Positions 8,128 to 16,605 of a stretch of DNA of 36,163 nt are shown in pieces; within the stretch, counting starts at the first letter, position 1; each line of letters opens with the position of its first letter. The stretch covers positions 1,150,561 through 1,186,723 of the forward strand of contig NZ_LT629850.1 in assembly GCF_900106845.1 (NCBI RefSeq), written 5' to 3'. The position numbers and the translations under genes are program-made. Below the pieces are notes generated by a model, which made no database searches, was not told the DNA's origin, and saw only the letters and a list, made by a program, of their open reading frames with translations. The DNA is from Romboutsia timonensis (GTDB lineage: Bacteria > Bacillota > Clostridia > Peptostreptococcales > Peptostreptococcaceae).

Positions 8128-8336
8128 ATTTAATCCTTTCTTAGTTATATAATTATTATAGTTTAAATTAAATTTATTAATATACTGTATAAAATATATT
8201 ATATCAAAAAATAGTTATATAGATAAAATATTAAACACTAAAAAAAACATATAAGTATTTTTGCATAATATATATAATTTATTACCAAATTGGAAAATAT
8301 TAATAGTATATAATAGCAACTTTATTGGAGGCAATT

Positions 8337-9476
8337 ATGAATAAATTAAAAGATTTAAAGTTAAAGAATCAACTTATAATTTCAACATATATAATGCTTT
8401 TTATATTATTAATATTTAAGCCAGCACTAATACCTAGTATATATAATAGGTTAATAATAGCTTTTAAGCCATTTATAATTGGTGGATTAATTGCATTTTT
8501 AATAAATATACCAATGAAGCTTATAGAAGAAAAAATAATAAAACCATTAACTAAAAATCATGAAAAACTAAATAAACTATCAAGAATAATAGCGTTAGTA
8601 TCTACTATTATAATAGTTGTAATAATAGTAGCTGCATTTATAAATTTTATAGTGCCACAACTTATTGAAAGTATAAAAAGCTTAACTGAAACTATTCCAA
8701 ATTATATAATATCCTTACAAAACTATGTAACAAAAAATTTAAGTAATTTAGATATACTTAAAAATGTAGAGTTTGATATTTCTTCTATGCTTCAAAAATC
8801 TATATCATATATTGGAAATCTTATAAATATGTTTATATCTAATTTACTTAATTTTACCTTTGGGATTACAAACTTTTTTGTAAATCTATTTTTAGGAATA
8901 ATAATAGCAATGTATATACTACTTGGAAAAGAAAAATTAATACATCAATTTAAAAAAGTATTATATGCATTTTTTAGTGAGAGAGCATGTAAGAAAATAT
9001 TATATATTTTAAGACTTACTAATTATAAATTTTCTAGGTTTATATTAGGTCAATCAACAGATGGAATTATACTTGGAACTACATTTTTTATAGTATTTTC
9101 AATGGTTAAAATTCCATATGCATTGCTTATAAGTATAATGATACCAATACTTAACTTCATACCTATATTTGGAACATATGTGGGAATTGTTATATCTATG
9201 TTTATAATACTTATGGCAAAGCCTTCATCTGTAATATTATTTTTAGTTTTAATTATTACAATTCAACAGTTAGATGGTAAGTTTGTATATCCAGTGGTAG
9301 TTGGAAATTCCTTAGGTCTTTCTTCTTTATGGATATTATTAGCTATTATAGTTGGAGGTAATTTGTTTGGAGTTCTAGGTATGGTTTTAGGGATGCCTTT
9401 AGTAAGTGTTATATATGATTTATTCTCAGAATATGTTAATAAGAGAATAGAGATAAAAAGAAAGATTGAAAAATAG
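8337..9476 (+). CDS. AI-2E family transporter (YtvI/PerM-like)
   Basis: This is a polytopic membrane protein of 379 residues with about seven or eight transmembrane helices. The N-terminal pair (about 14-36 and 42-58) and a helix near 84-108 are followed by the soluble helical segment SLTETIPNYI. The C-terminal half has the family pattern TNYKFSRFILGQSTDGI, NFIPIFGTYVGI, QQLDGKFVYPVVVG and GMVLGMPLVSVIYDL. Members have been linked to autoinducer-2 export, polyamine or Na+/H+ transport, so the substrate is open. I choose ATG 8337 because GGAGG is 6 bases before it; the TTG at 8325 lies over the ribosome site. A small helical protein gene follows at 9559 and is probably co-transcribed. Confidence 0.88.
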   Translation: MNKLKDLKLKNQLIISTYIMLFILLIFKPALIPSIYNRLIIAFKPFIIGGLIAFLINIPMKLIEEKIIKPLTKNHEKLNKLSRIIALVSTIIIVVIIVAAFINFIVPQLIESIKSLTETIPNYIISLQNYVTKNLSNLDILKNVEFDISSMLQKSISYIGNLINMFISNLLNFTFGITNFFVNLFLGIIIAMYILLGKEKLIHQFKKVLYAFFSERACKKILYILRLTNYKFSRFILGQSTDGIILGTTFFIVFSMVKIPYALLISIMIPILNFIPIFGTYVGIVISMFIILMAKPSSVILFLVLIITIQQLDGKFVYPVVVGNSLGLSSLWILLAIIVGGNLFGVLGMVLGMPLVSVIYDLFSEYVNKRIEIKRKIEK

Positions 9477-9558
9477 AGTATATAAGAAAATAAAGTGTAG
9501 TTTAAGTAAATTTAGGGTATTAATAAATTACTTAAATTTAAAACAGGAGAAATACTTA

Positions 9559-9924
9559 ATGAATATAAATTATAAAAATTTGATAAATGAGTACAGAAAT
9601 TATTTGATAATGTTAAAAGTTAACACTACTAAAGTTAATATGAGTATTAAAAGTATTGATGATATAAAGATATATGAAGAAGAATGTAAACTTAATTTAA
9701 ATAAGTTAGAAACTTTGAGCAAAGACCATAAACTATATGAAAAAGATTATGATGATTTTAGAGTATCTATGGGAAAGTTTGCAATTGGGCTTAGCAAGTT
9801 TCATAAGTTAAAAATAAGTGATAAGGAAAAGTTAAGACTAACTAAAGTATTTTTAGATTTTAATGAAAGCTTTGAAGATTTGATGCAAAGAAATATTATT
9901 AAAGATGCGTATATATGGAAGTAA
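9559..9924 (+). CDS. Small helical protein, unknown function
   Basis: This 121-residue, Lys/Leu/Asn-rich protein is predicted helical throughout and has no signal peptide or membrane segment. I place the start at ATG 9559 because AGGAGA lies 8 bases upstream. The same frame stays open back to a TTG at 9466 inside the transporter gene, but that start has no ribosome binding site. It follows the AI-2E-type gene by 82 bases and is ended by a strong hairpin at 9951. No family is recognised. Confidence 0.65.
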   Translation: MNINYKNLINEYRNYLIMLKVNTTKVNMSIKSIDDIKIYEEECKLNLNKLETLSKDHKLYEKDYDDFRVSMGKFAIGLSKFHKLKISDKEKLRLTKVFLDFNESFEDLMQRNIIKDAYIWK

Positions 9925-9949
9925 GGTAAGTAATATTCTATACTAATAT

Positions 9950-9982
9950 AAAAAATCCAATAGTTGACCTATTGGATTTTTT
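9950..9982. terminator. Bidirectional terminator between convergent genes
   Basis: AAAAATCCAATAG and CTATTGGATTTTT form a perfect 13-bp stem around TTGAC, with A and T runs on both sides. It can serve the helical-protein gene on the plus strand and the permease gene on the minus strand. Confidence 0.85.
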
Positions 9983-10067
9983 ATATTATCAAAATTCATT
10001 TTTAGTAATTACAATAGTTATGAATTTATAACTATATATATTATAGAAGATTCTTCTATTATACAGA

Positions 10068-11081
10068 CTACATTAAAAATGGTCCGATTGCATTAAACAA
10101 GTATCCTGTTATAATTATACCAATAGTTACAATTCCTATAAATATAGCTAATAACTTAGGTTTTACAACCTTGCTTAGCATTATCATAGAAGGAAGAGAT
10201 AAAGCTGTAACACTCATCATAAATGCAAGTACAGTTCCTATAGGTACTCCAGCCATAAACAATGCTTCTGCTATTGGTATAGTTCCGAATATATCAGCAT
10301 ACATTGGGATACCAACAACTGAAGCTATAATAACTGAAAATGGATTATTATCACCAAGTATTTTAAGTATTAAATCCTGTGGGATATAGTTGTGTATTAA
10401 AGCTCCTATACCAACGCCTATTATTACATACTTATAAACATTTTTTATAATAGCTAAAGTATCTTCTTTTGCATAATTTAATCTTTGTTTTTGATTAAAG
10501 TTTTCAGATTCGGCATAAAGTTCTCTAGTATGTTCTGTATATGTTTGTATTTCATTTTCTAAGTTAAGTTTACTTATTATAGTTCCACCAACTACTGCAA
10601 TTATAAGCCCTAAAACTACATATAAAACAGATATATTCATACCAAAGAAACTTGCTAATAAAAGTAGTGATGCTAAATCTACCATTGGTGAAGATATTAA
10701 AAATGAGAAAGTTACACCTAATGGTAAACCTGCATTAGTAAATCCTATAAATATAGGTATACTAGAACAAGAACAAAATGGAGTTACTGTTCCTAATAAA
10801 GCGGAAACTGTTGCACCAGATATTCCTTTAAATTTTGTAAGTATTTTTTTAGTTTTTTCAGGAGGGAAGTAGCTTTGAATATATGATATTAAAAATATTA
10901 AAACACCTAATAGTATAAATATTTTTATTGTATCATATATAAAAAATTGAATACTTCCTCCAAGTTTTGAAGTTATATCAAGATTAAATACATTTTCAAC
11001 TAATGATGTTGTTAAATCAGATAACCATTTCATACCTAATACTTGATCTGTAAAAAAATTAAATATACTCATAAAATACAT
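10068..11081 (-). CDS. Membrane permease, ArsP/DUF318 family (organoarsenical or metal efflux)
   Basis: This 337-residue protein has about eight transmembrane helices and the family hallmark TPFCSCSSIPIFIGF at about residues 99-113, followed by FLISSPMVDLASL. A cytoplasmic loop near residues 180-205 is hydrophilic. Conserved GIPMYADIFGTIPIAEAL and GTVLAFMMSVTALSLPSMIML lie in the second half. ArsP members of this family export trivalent organoarsenicals; other DUF318 members are linked to Cu/Zn efflux. An ArsR gene lies 138 bases upstream on the same strand, and a second arsR-acr3 unit is divergent to it, which favours arsenic. Translation could start at the second Met (MSIF) three codons in, as neither start has a strong ribosome site. 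Confidence 0.82.
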   Translation of the reverse strand: MYFMSIFNFFTDQVLGMKWLSDLTTSLVENVFNLDITSKLGGSIQFFIYDTIKIFILLGVLIFLISYIQSYFPPEKTKKILTKFKGISGATVSALLGTVTPFCSCSSIPIFIGFTNAGLPLGVTFSFLISSPMVDLASLLLLASFFGMNISVLYVVLGLIIAVVGGTIISKLNLENEIQTYTEHTRELYAESENFNQKQRLNYAKEDTLAIIKNVYKYVIIGVGIGALIHNYIPQDLILKILGDNNPFSVIIASVVGIPMYADIFGTIPIAEALFMAGVPIGTVLAFMMSVTALSLPSMIMLSKVVKPKLLAIFIGIVTIGIIITGYLFNAIGPFLM

Positions 11082-11137
11082 CCATACATCAAAAAAAATT
11101 GATATTAAAAATAAAAAAATATATCTTTAAGTTAACT

Positions 11138-11200
11138 AAAAATCGATATAATGAATTTAATTAACTTTTAAATATTATATTATTCATTATATCAATTTTT
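11138..11200 (-). promoter_or_regulatory. Long hairpin between arsR and the ArsP-like gene
   Basis: GATATAATGAAT (11145-11156) and ATTCATTATATC (11182-11193) are perfectly complementary over 12 bp, and the pairing continues outward through AAAAA/TTTTT with one mismatch. The loop is about 25 bases. On the minus strand it lies between arsR and the permease gene, where it could be a terminator, an attenuator or an RNA-stabilising structure. The arms also contain TATAAT-like sequence, so a promoter or operator for the permease gene is an alternative. Confidence 0.5.
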
Positions 11201-11218
11201 TTTGATTTGGCAACTCTT

Positions 11219-11491
11219 TTAAAAAAATAATTTTTGAATAACTTCATAAGTTAATACTCTTGAAATAGCATCTTTATTAACAGAGTAGAAATTCCATTTT
11301 CCTTTTGATGTTTTACTTATAAGATTTGCAGATAGTAATAGTTTTAAGTGATACGAAAGCTTTGATTGGGATATATCAAATATATCTGTTAGTTCACAGA
11401 CACACACACTTTCAGCAGAATATAGCTTTTTTAATATATCTAGCCTTATAGGGTCAGATAATGCTTTAAAAATTAAATCTATGTTGTCCAT
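11219..11491 (-). CDS. arsR: ArsR/SmtB-family metalloregulator (first copy)
   Basis: This 90-residue winged-helix repressor is expected to leave DNA when it binds arsenic or another thiophilic metal. The DNA-recognition region is DIFDISQSKLSYHLKLLLSA, preceded by the cysteine pair SVCVCELTD (CxC in helix alpha-3, the ArsR-type sensor position). I place the start at the codon at 11491-11489 (MDNIDLIF) because GGAGGT is 6 bases upstream; the frame extends 8 codons further with no ribosome site. It precedes the ArsP-like permease on the same strand and is divergent from a second ArsR at 11732. Confidence 0.88.
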   Translation of the reverse strand: MDNIDLIFKALSDPIRLDILKKLYSAESVCVCELTDIFDISQSKLSYHLKLLLSANLISKTSKGKWNFYSVNKDAISRVLTYEVIQKLFF

Positions 11492-11633
11492 CTTAATACC
11501 TCCAATATTATACATATATTATAACAAATATTTTATTATTAATTACAATAAATAAATATTTATTTATAGATATTTTGTAAGAATATATGTTTTTATGAAA
11601 ATAATATATTATTAAATGATAAAATAGTTGATA

Positions 11634-11659
11634 ATAAAATCAAAAAAATTTGATTTTAT
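11634..11659. repeat. Inverted repeat between the divergent ArsR genes
   Basis: ATAAAATCAAA and TTTGATTTTAT are a perfect 11-bp inverted repeat around AAAA. It lies in the 240-base gap between the two divergent arsR genes, just upstream of the -35 of the plus-strand promoter. It could be an operator, or a hairpin separating the two units. Confidence 0.5.
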
Positions 11660-11661
11660 AG

Positions 11662-11690
11662 TTTACAAAAAAGATTTTTTAACATATCAT
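11662..11690 (+). promoter_or_regulatory. Promoter of the arsR-acr3 operon with overlapping operator-like repeat
   Basis: TTTACA (11662-11667) and TATCAT (11685-11690) are 17 bases apart, close to the sigma-A consensus. The -10 overlaps an imperfect dyad, AACATAT at 11681-11687 and ATATGTT at 11705-11711, which is the size and AT-rich type of an ArsR operator. This fits repression of the downstream operon by its own ArsR. Confidence 0.6.
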
Positions 11691-11731
11691 ATGATTAAAA
11701 GTGAATATGTTAATATGAGAAAGGAGAAGTT

Positions 11732-12127
11732 ATGAATACTGTACAAATGTTAAAGGCATTAGGAGATGAGACTAGAATAAGAATAGTCAATATTTTAAGA
11801 GATGGGCCTTTATGTGTTTGTGAAATAGAGTCAATACTTGAGATTACACAATCTAATGCATCAAGACATTTAAGTAAGTTAATGAATGCAAATATAGTGA
11901 CTTACTATAAAGAAGCAAAATATGTTTATTATAAGCTAGATGAAGAAACTTTAAATAAATATAGTTTTATAAAAGTTCTTTTAGAAAATGAATTAGATGA
12001 AGATGAAAAATTAAAAAATGACTATGATATTTTAATTGGATATAAGCAATCTGGATTAAATTGTGAAAATGTATCAAAGGTTAAAGAAGTAATAAGCAAA
12101 ATAAGCGAAAGAAAATCATCTAAGTAG
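11732..12127 (+). CDS. arsR: ArsR-family arsenic-responsive repressor (second copy)
   Basis: This is a 131-residue winged-helix repressor. It begins with MLKALGDETRIRIVNIL, has the metal-sensing LCVCEIE motif (CxC) at about residues 28-34 and the recognition helix ITQSNASRHLSKLM. A basic and acidic C-terminal extension of about 45 residues (with one Cys in SGLNCENV) goes beyond the usual 90-100 residues. It is the first gene of the metallophosphoesterase-acr3 operon. Ribosome site AAAGGAGA precedes the ATG. The two ArsR proteins of this locus differ markedly, so they are not a recent duplication. Confidence 0.9.
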   Translation: MNTVQMLKALGDETRIRIVNILRDGPLCVCEIESILEITQSNASRHLSKLMNANIVTYYKEAKYVYYKLDEETLNKYSFIKVLLENELDEDEKLKNDYDILIGYKQSGLNCENVSKVKEVISKISERKSSK

Positions 12128-12139
12128 GAGAAAATATAA

Positions 12140-12847
12140 ATGAAAATAGCAGTAATATCAGATATACACAGTAATATATATGCACTAGATAAGGTAATAG
12201 ATGATATAAAATCAAAAAATGTAGATATGATAATTTGTACAGGAGATTTAGTTGGGTATGGAACGCGTCCAAATGAAGTTATACATAAGATGAAGGAAGA
12301 AAAAATACTTACTATAATGGGAAATTATGATGATGCAATAGGTAACTTAAAAATAGTATGTGGATGTGATTACCCAGATCCAAAAGATGCAGAAAAGGCA
12401 GGTCTTTCAATGCATTTTACATCTCAAGAGACAACTGATGAAAATAAAAAATATTTAAGAAATCTTCCTAAAGAAGCTATATTCACTTTTAACAATAAGA
12501 CTATAAGATTTGTTCATGGAAGTACAAGAGTTATAAATGAGTATTTAAAAGAAAACTCTAAAGAAGCAGAGGAAGTTATGAATGAATTAGTTGAAGATAT
12601 ATTAGTTTGTGGTCATACTCATATACCATATGCTAAATATTATGGTGAAAAACTATTAGTTAATGCAGGAAGCGTTGGAAAGCCTAAGACTAATAAGCCA
12701 GATGCAAACTATGTAATTATAGAGATATGTGATACAAATGTTGAAGTTGAAATAATAGAAGTATGTTATGATTTTGAAAAAATGGCAAAAGAAATTGAAG
12801 AAAATGAGATATTACCAAATGATTTTGCTAGGCTTATAAGACAATGA
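12140..12847 (+). CDS. YfcE/MJ0936-type metallophosphoesterase
   Basis: This 235-residue calcineurin-like phosphoesterase acts in the cytoplasm. The metal-binding motifs are in order: SDIHSN (about 7-12), GDLVGYG (about 36-42), GNYDDA (about 62-67), FVHGS and GHTHIPY (about 159-165), then VNAGSVGKP. It starts 12 bases after the arsR stop and ends one or two bases before the earliest acr3 frame, so it sits inside the arsenic operon. Its substrate is unknown. The location suggests a role linked to arsenic stress, for example in turnover of an arsenylated or phosphorylated metabolite, but that is inference. Confidence 0.9.
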   Translation: MKIAVISDIHSNIYALDKVIDDIKSKNVDMIICTGDLVGYGTRPNEVIHKMKEEKILTIMGNYDDAIGNLKIVCGCDYPDPKDAEKAGLSMHFTSQETTDENKKYLRNLPKEAIFTFNNKTIRFVHGSTRVINEYLKENSKEAEEVMNELVEDILVCGHTHIPYAKYYGEKLLVNAGSVGKPKTNKPDANYVIIEICDTNVEVEIIEVCYDFEKMAKEIEENEILPNDFARLIRQ

Positions 12848-12893
12848 AGTGCAAAATAAATTAAACAATATAAAATTAGGAATGATAGGAGAT

Positions 12894-13936
12894 ATGAGTA
12901 AAGAGAATAAAGGACTAGGAGTATTTGAAAAATATTTGACACTATGGGTAGCTCTTTGTATAGTAGCGGGGGTTTTAATAGGAGTGTATTTACCACAAAT
13001 ACCTCAAACATTAGATAAATTTACCTATGCACAAGTTTCTATACCAGTGGCAATATTAATATGGTTAATGATATACCCAATGATGTTAAAAATAGATTTT
13101 ACAGCTATAAAGAATGCTACAAAGCAAAAGAAAGGTTTAGTTGTTACATGTAGCACTAACTGGTTAATAAAGCCATTTACAATGTATATAATATCATATT
13201 TATTTTTAATTATAGTATTTAAAAACTTTATACCAGCTGATTTAGCTAAAGAATACTTAGCAGGAGCAGTGCTTTTAGGAGCAGCACCATGTACTGCAAT
13301 GGTATTTGTTTGGAGTCACTTAACAAAAGGAAATGCAGCTTATACATTAGTTCAAGTTGCAGTTAATGACATTATACTTTTAGTTGGATTTGTTCCAATA
13401 GTTGCCCTTTTACTAGGTGTTACAGATGTTACTGTTCCTTGGGATACATTATTATTATCAGTAGTTTTATTTGTTATAATACCTTTTGTTGCAGGATATT
13501 TCTCAAGAACTATGATAATAAAGAAAAAAGGATTAAATTATTTTGAGAATGTATTTTAGCTAAATTCAATGGAATAACTGTAGTTGGTTTATTATTAACA
13601 TTAGTAATATTATTTGCTTTCCAAGGTCAAAAAATAATAGATAATCCAGCTCATATAGCATTAATAGCAATACCACTTACAATACAAACATTCTTTATAT
13701 TCTTCTTAGCATATTTATGGGCTAAGGCATGGAAGTTACCTCATGATATAGCAGCACCAGGAGCTATGATAGGTGCTAGTAATTTCTTTGAATTAGCAGT
13801 TGCAGTTGCCATTGCTTTATTTGGACTTAACTCAGGAGCAGCACTTGCTACTGTTGTTGGAGTATTAGTTGAAGTTCCAGTAATGCTTGCACTTGTTGCA
13901 ATAGCTAATAAAACTAAACATTGGTTTACAAAGTAA
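12894..13936 (+). pseudogene. acr3: ACR3-family arsenite efflux pump, broken by a one-base frameshift
   Basis: Acr3 exports As(III) across the membrane. The first frame carries the N-terminal two-thirds (FEKYLTLWVALCIVAGVLIG, YPMMLKIDF, GAAPCTAMVFVWSHL with the essential Cys, VNDIILL). It stops at TAG 13557-13559 after YFENVF. The rest of the protein continues at once in another frame from 13556 ([17 protein letters not shown] to NKTKHWFTK), including [19 protein letters not shown]. The break lies in a run of four T where five would restore frame, so one T is missing. Both halves together give about 350 residues, the normal family length. Start is uncertain: ATG 12894 fits the family but its AGGAG is only 2 bases away, and a GTG at 12849 is coupled to the upstream stop. 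The loss may be real, phase-variable or a sequencing error. Confidence 0.88.
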
Positions 13937-14014
13937 AATATAAAATAGGTATTAGCTATACCTTTATTAGTATCCATATAGGAAATGAATACATCTAATT
14001 ATAATAAAAAACAA

Positions 14015-14042
14015 TTGACAATTGAAAATTAACAACTATAAT
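14015..14042 (+). promoter_or_regulatory. Sigma-A promoter of the thiD-thiM-thiE operon
   Basis: TTGACA (14015-14020) and TATAAT (14037-14042) are perfect consensus boxes with a 16-base spacer. Transcription would begin about 10 bases before the TPP riboswitch. Confidence 0.8.
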
Positions 14043-14060
14043 AAACTTATAAATGAATAA

Positions 14061-14139
14061 TTGCTAGGGGTGCCATTGGCTGAGAGGTTTTTACCGACCC
14101 TTATTACCTGATCTGGTTAGTACCAGCGTAGGAAAGCAA
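14061..14139 (+). ncRNA. TPP riboswitch (THI element)
   Basis: The conserved blocks are all present in order: AGGGGTGC, GGCTGAGAG, a variable stem with GACCC, ACCTGATCTGG, TACCAGCGTAGGAAAGC. P1 is formed by TTGCT (14061-14065) with AGCAA (14135-14139). Binding of thiamine pyrophosphate should favour the terminator at 14182 and switch off the thi genes. Confidence 0.96.
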
Positions 14140-14181
14140 CATTAATTAGTAATCAAATAAGGGATTATAAAATTGTAATTT

Positions 14182-14214
14182 AATGCTATGCCTACATCAG
14201 GTATAGCATTTTTT
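14182..14214 (+). terminator. TPP riboswitch expression-platform terminator
   Basis: AATGCTATGCC and GGTATAGCATT form an 11-bp stem (one G-T) around TACATCA, followed by TTTT, 24 bases before thiD. Confidence 0.85.
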
Positions 14215-14237
14215 ACGTATAAAAAAGGGGGAAATAA

Positions 14238-15035
14238 ATGAAAAACTACAGAGTACCAACATTAACAATAGCTGGTTCTGACTCTTCAGGGGGAGCAGGT
14301 ATACAAGCTGATTTAAAAACATTTTCTGCTATAGGAACATATGGAATGAGTGTAATAACTGCAATAACAGCACAAAATACAGAAGGGGTATTTGATGTTG
14401 AGGAGTTAAGTTCTGAAATTATAAAATCACAAATAAAGGCAGTTTGTGAAGATATACCACCAAAAGCAATAAAAATTGGTATGGTATCTTCTCCTAAAAT
14501 TATTAAGGATATTGTAGAATCTTTAGAAATATATCCTTGTGAATATGTTGTAGTTGACCCTGTGATGATTTCAAAAAGTGGGTATTCACTTCTAAGACCA
14601 GAATCTAAAGAAAATCTAATAAAATATCTTATACCAAAAGCATACATAGTAACACCTAATGTACCTGAAGCAGAAGAAATAAGCAGTATAAAAATAGAAA
14701 CTGTTGAAGATATGAAAAAAGCAGGAAATATAATATTAAATATGGGACCTAAATATGTACTTATGAAAGGTGGACATTTAGAAGGGGACTGTGTAGATGT
14801 ACTTATAGGCAAAGATATGTTTGAAGTATTTAAAGGTGAAAGAATAAATAGGAAAAATACTCATGGTACGGGATGTACTATATCTTCAGCTATAACATCT
14901 CATTTAGCTTTAGGACACGATATAAAAGAATCTGTAAGACTTAGTAAAGAATATATTACAGAAGCAATAAGATATAGCTTTGACATAGGTCATGGTGTTG
15001 GACCAGTTCATCATTTTTATAAAGAGGATAAATAA
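14238..15035 (+). CDS. thiD: Hydroxymethylpyrimidine/phosphomethylpyrimidine kinase
   Basis: ThiD phosphorylates the thiamine pyrimidine HMP to HMP-P and then to HMP-PP. The 265-residue protein has the ribokinase-family substrate site AGSDSSGGAGIQADLKTF near the N-terminus, VVDPVMISKSG (about 108-118), VTPNVPEAEEI, VLMKGGH and the catalytic NTHGTGCTISSAI motif near residue 210. It is the first gene after the TPP riboswitch, with AAAGGGGG as ribosome site, and is followed by thiM 12 bases after its stop. No thiC or thiG is nearby, so this operon alone supports salvage rather than full synthesis. Confidence 0.97.
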   Translation: MKNYRVPTLTIAGSDSSGGAGIQADLKTFSAIGTYGMSVITAITAQNTEGVFDVEELSSEIIKSQIKAVCEDIPPKAIKIGMVSSPKIIKDIVESLEIYPCEYVVVDPVMISKSGYSLLRPESKENLIKYLIPKAYIVTPNVPEAEEISSIKIETVEDMKKAGNIILNMGPKYVLMKGGHLEGDCVDVLIGKDMFEVFKGERINRKNTHGTGCTISSAITSHLALGHDIKESVRLSKEYITEAIRYSFDIGHGVGPVHHFYKEDK

Positions 15036-15047
15036 GGGGGAATAAAT

Positions 15048-15842
15048 ATGTTTAATTTAATTGATAAAGTAAAAGAAGTTAATCCTTTAGTATTACATTA
15101 TACAAATAATGTAACTATAACAGATTGTGCAAATACAACACTTGCCATAGGAGCTAGTCCTTTGATGAGTTTTTCATATGAGGAAGTAGAGGATATAGTT
15201 AAGGTTTCAAATTCTGTAGTAATTAATATTGGAACTATGAATAGTGAACTACTTGATTTATATGTTTTAGCAGGTAAAGCAGCAAATAAATATAATAAGC
15301 CAGTTATATTAGACCCTGTTGGTGTATTTGCAACAAATGCAAGAACTGAAATTACAAATAGATTATTAAATGAAGTTAAGTTTGATGTGGTTAGAGGGAA
15401 TATATCTGAAATTCAATTTTTAGGTGGTTTAAATGTAAAAGGAAAAGGTGTAGATTCATTTGATGATGGAGCTGACTCTAGTGAGATAGTAATAGAAGTT
15501 GCAAAAAAGCTAGAATGTGTAGTAGTTGCATCTGGTAAAACTGACTTAATAAGTGATGGAAACATTCTTTATAAAATTCAAAACGGAAGTGCAAAGCTTA
15601 AATACATAACAGGTACAGGATGTATGAGTACAAGTTTAATAGCTAGTCTTTTACCATGTACTGATAAAGCAATTGAAGGAGCAGTAATTGGAACTCTTGC
15701 CATGTCTTTAAGTGGGGAGTTAGCAGATAAAGAAAATCCACCAATAGGTACATATAAAACTTTACTTTATGACAACTTATTCTCATTAAGTAAAGATATT
15801 CTTGAGAAATATGCAAGGATAGAAATAGAGCAAATTAATTAG
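15048..15842 (+). CDS. thiM: Hydroxyethylthiazole kinase
   Basis: ThiM phosphorylates salvaged 4-methyl-5-hydroxyethylthiazole. The 264-residue protein has the family start PLVLHYTNNVTITDCANTTLAIGASPLMS, then VILDPVGVFAT, VRGNISEI and the anion-hole/catalytic ITGTGCMSTSLIASLL segment near residue 190. It lies between thiD and thiE, with AAGGGGGAAT before its ATG. The order thiD-thiM-thiE is the common salvage operon of Firmicutes. Confidence 0.97.
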   Translation: MFNLIDKVKEVNPLVLHYTNNVTITDCANTTLAIGASPLMSFSYEEVEDIVKVSNSVVINIGTMNSELLDLYVLAGKAANKYNKPVILDPVGVFATNARTEITNRLLNEVKFDVVRGNISEIQFLGGLNVKGKGVDSFDDGADSSEIVIEVAKKLECVVVASGKTDLISDGNILYKIQNGSAKLKYITGTGCMSTSLIASLLPCTDKAIEGAVIGTLAMSLSGELADKENPPIGTYKTLLYDNLFSLSKDILEKYARIEIEQIN

Positions 15843-15861
15843 CAATTAAGGGAGATTTTAT

Positions 15862-16494
15862 ATGATAAATAAAGATGAATTAAAAAATGCTCTTAAATTA
15901 TACTTAGTTACAGACTCAGAGATATTAAAAGGAAGAGATTTTTATAAGTGTATAGAAGATGCCATAAAAGCTGGTGTTACAATGGTGCAATTAAGAGAAA
16001 AGAATGCTGATGGAAAAGAGTTTTTAGAAAAAGCAATAAAGCTTAGACAAATTACTAAAAAATATAATGTGACTTTTGTAATTAATGACAGAGTTGATAT
16101 TGCAATGATTGCTGATGCTGATGGAGTTCATGTGGGACAAAGTGATATAGATGCAATGTCTATTAGAAAGCTTATTGGAGAAGATAAAATAATAGGTGTT
16201 TCTGCTAGAAATGTTGAAGAAGCCAAAATAGCAAAAGAAAATGGTGCAGACTACTTGGGGATAGGAGCAATGTTTTCTACTCCAACAAAAAATGATGCAA
16301 AAGAAGTTTCCTTTGAAACACTAAGACAAATCACAGAAAAAGTAAATTTACCATTTGTACTAATTGGAGGAATAACACTTGATAATGTGGATAAATTAAA
16401 ACAATTTAATCCAGATGGATATGCATTGGTATCTGGAATTCTAGCGGTTGATGATATAGGAAAAAGGGTAGGGGACTGGTTAAATAAAATATAA
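15862..16494 (+). CDS. thiE: Thiamine-phosphate synthase
   Basis: ThiE joins HMP-PP and thiazole phosphate to make thiamine phosphate, so the products of the two upstream genes meet here. The 210-residue TIM barrel shows LYLVTDSE, VTMVQLREKNADGKEF, FVINDRVDIA, GVHVGQSD, VSARNVEEA, YLGIGAMFSTPTK and LIGGIT in the expected order, covering the pyrimidine-diphosphate and phosphate sites. It starts 20 bases after thiM and is the last gene of the riboswitch operon. No clear terminator follows before map. Confidence 0.97.
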   Translation: MINKDELKNALKLYLVTDSEILKGRDFYKCIEDAIKAGVTMVQLREKNADGKEFLEKAIKLRQITKKYNVTFVINDRVDIAMIADADGVHVGQSDIDAMSIRKLIGEDKIIGVSARNVEEAKIAKENGADYLGIGAMFSTPTKNDAKEVSFETLRQITEKVNLPFVLIGGITLDNVDKLKQFNPDGYALVSGILAVDDIGKRVGDWLNKI

Positions 16495-16605
16495 AGATTT
16501 TAATTAAATAAAATAAATTTATAGTTTACAAATTAAAACATATGGTAGATAATAATACAATATCATAAAATAATTATAAGTAAAAATATAATAGGAGAAT
16601 AGTTT

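Larger units (their letters stand above)
13937..14237. other. Leader region of the thiamine operon
   Basis: This 301-base stretch has no protein gene. It holds a sigma-A promoter (14015-14042), a TPP riboswitch (14061-14139), its terminator (14182-14214) and the thiD ribosome binding site. The first 75 bases, after acr3, show no clear terminator. Confidence 0.8.

Noticed and set aside
14246-14812. Long minus-strand open frame inside thiD
   Set aside because: It is fully antisense to a clear ThiD protein, has no ribosome site, and its translation is Ser/Ile/Pro-rich as expected for an antisense shadow of this codon usage.
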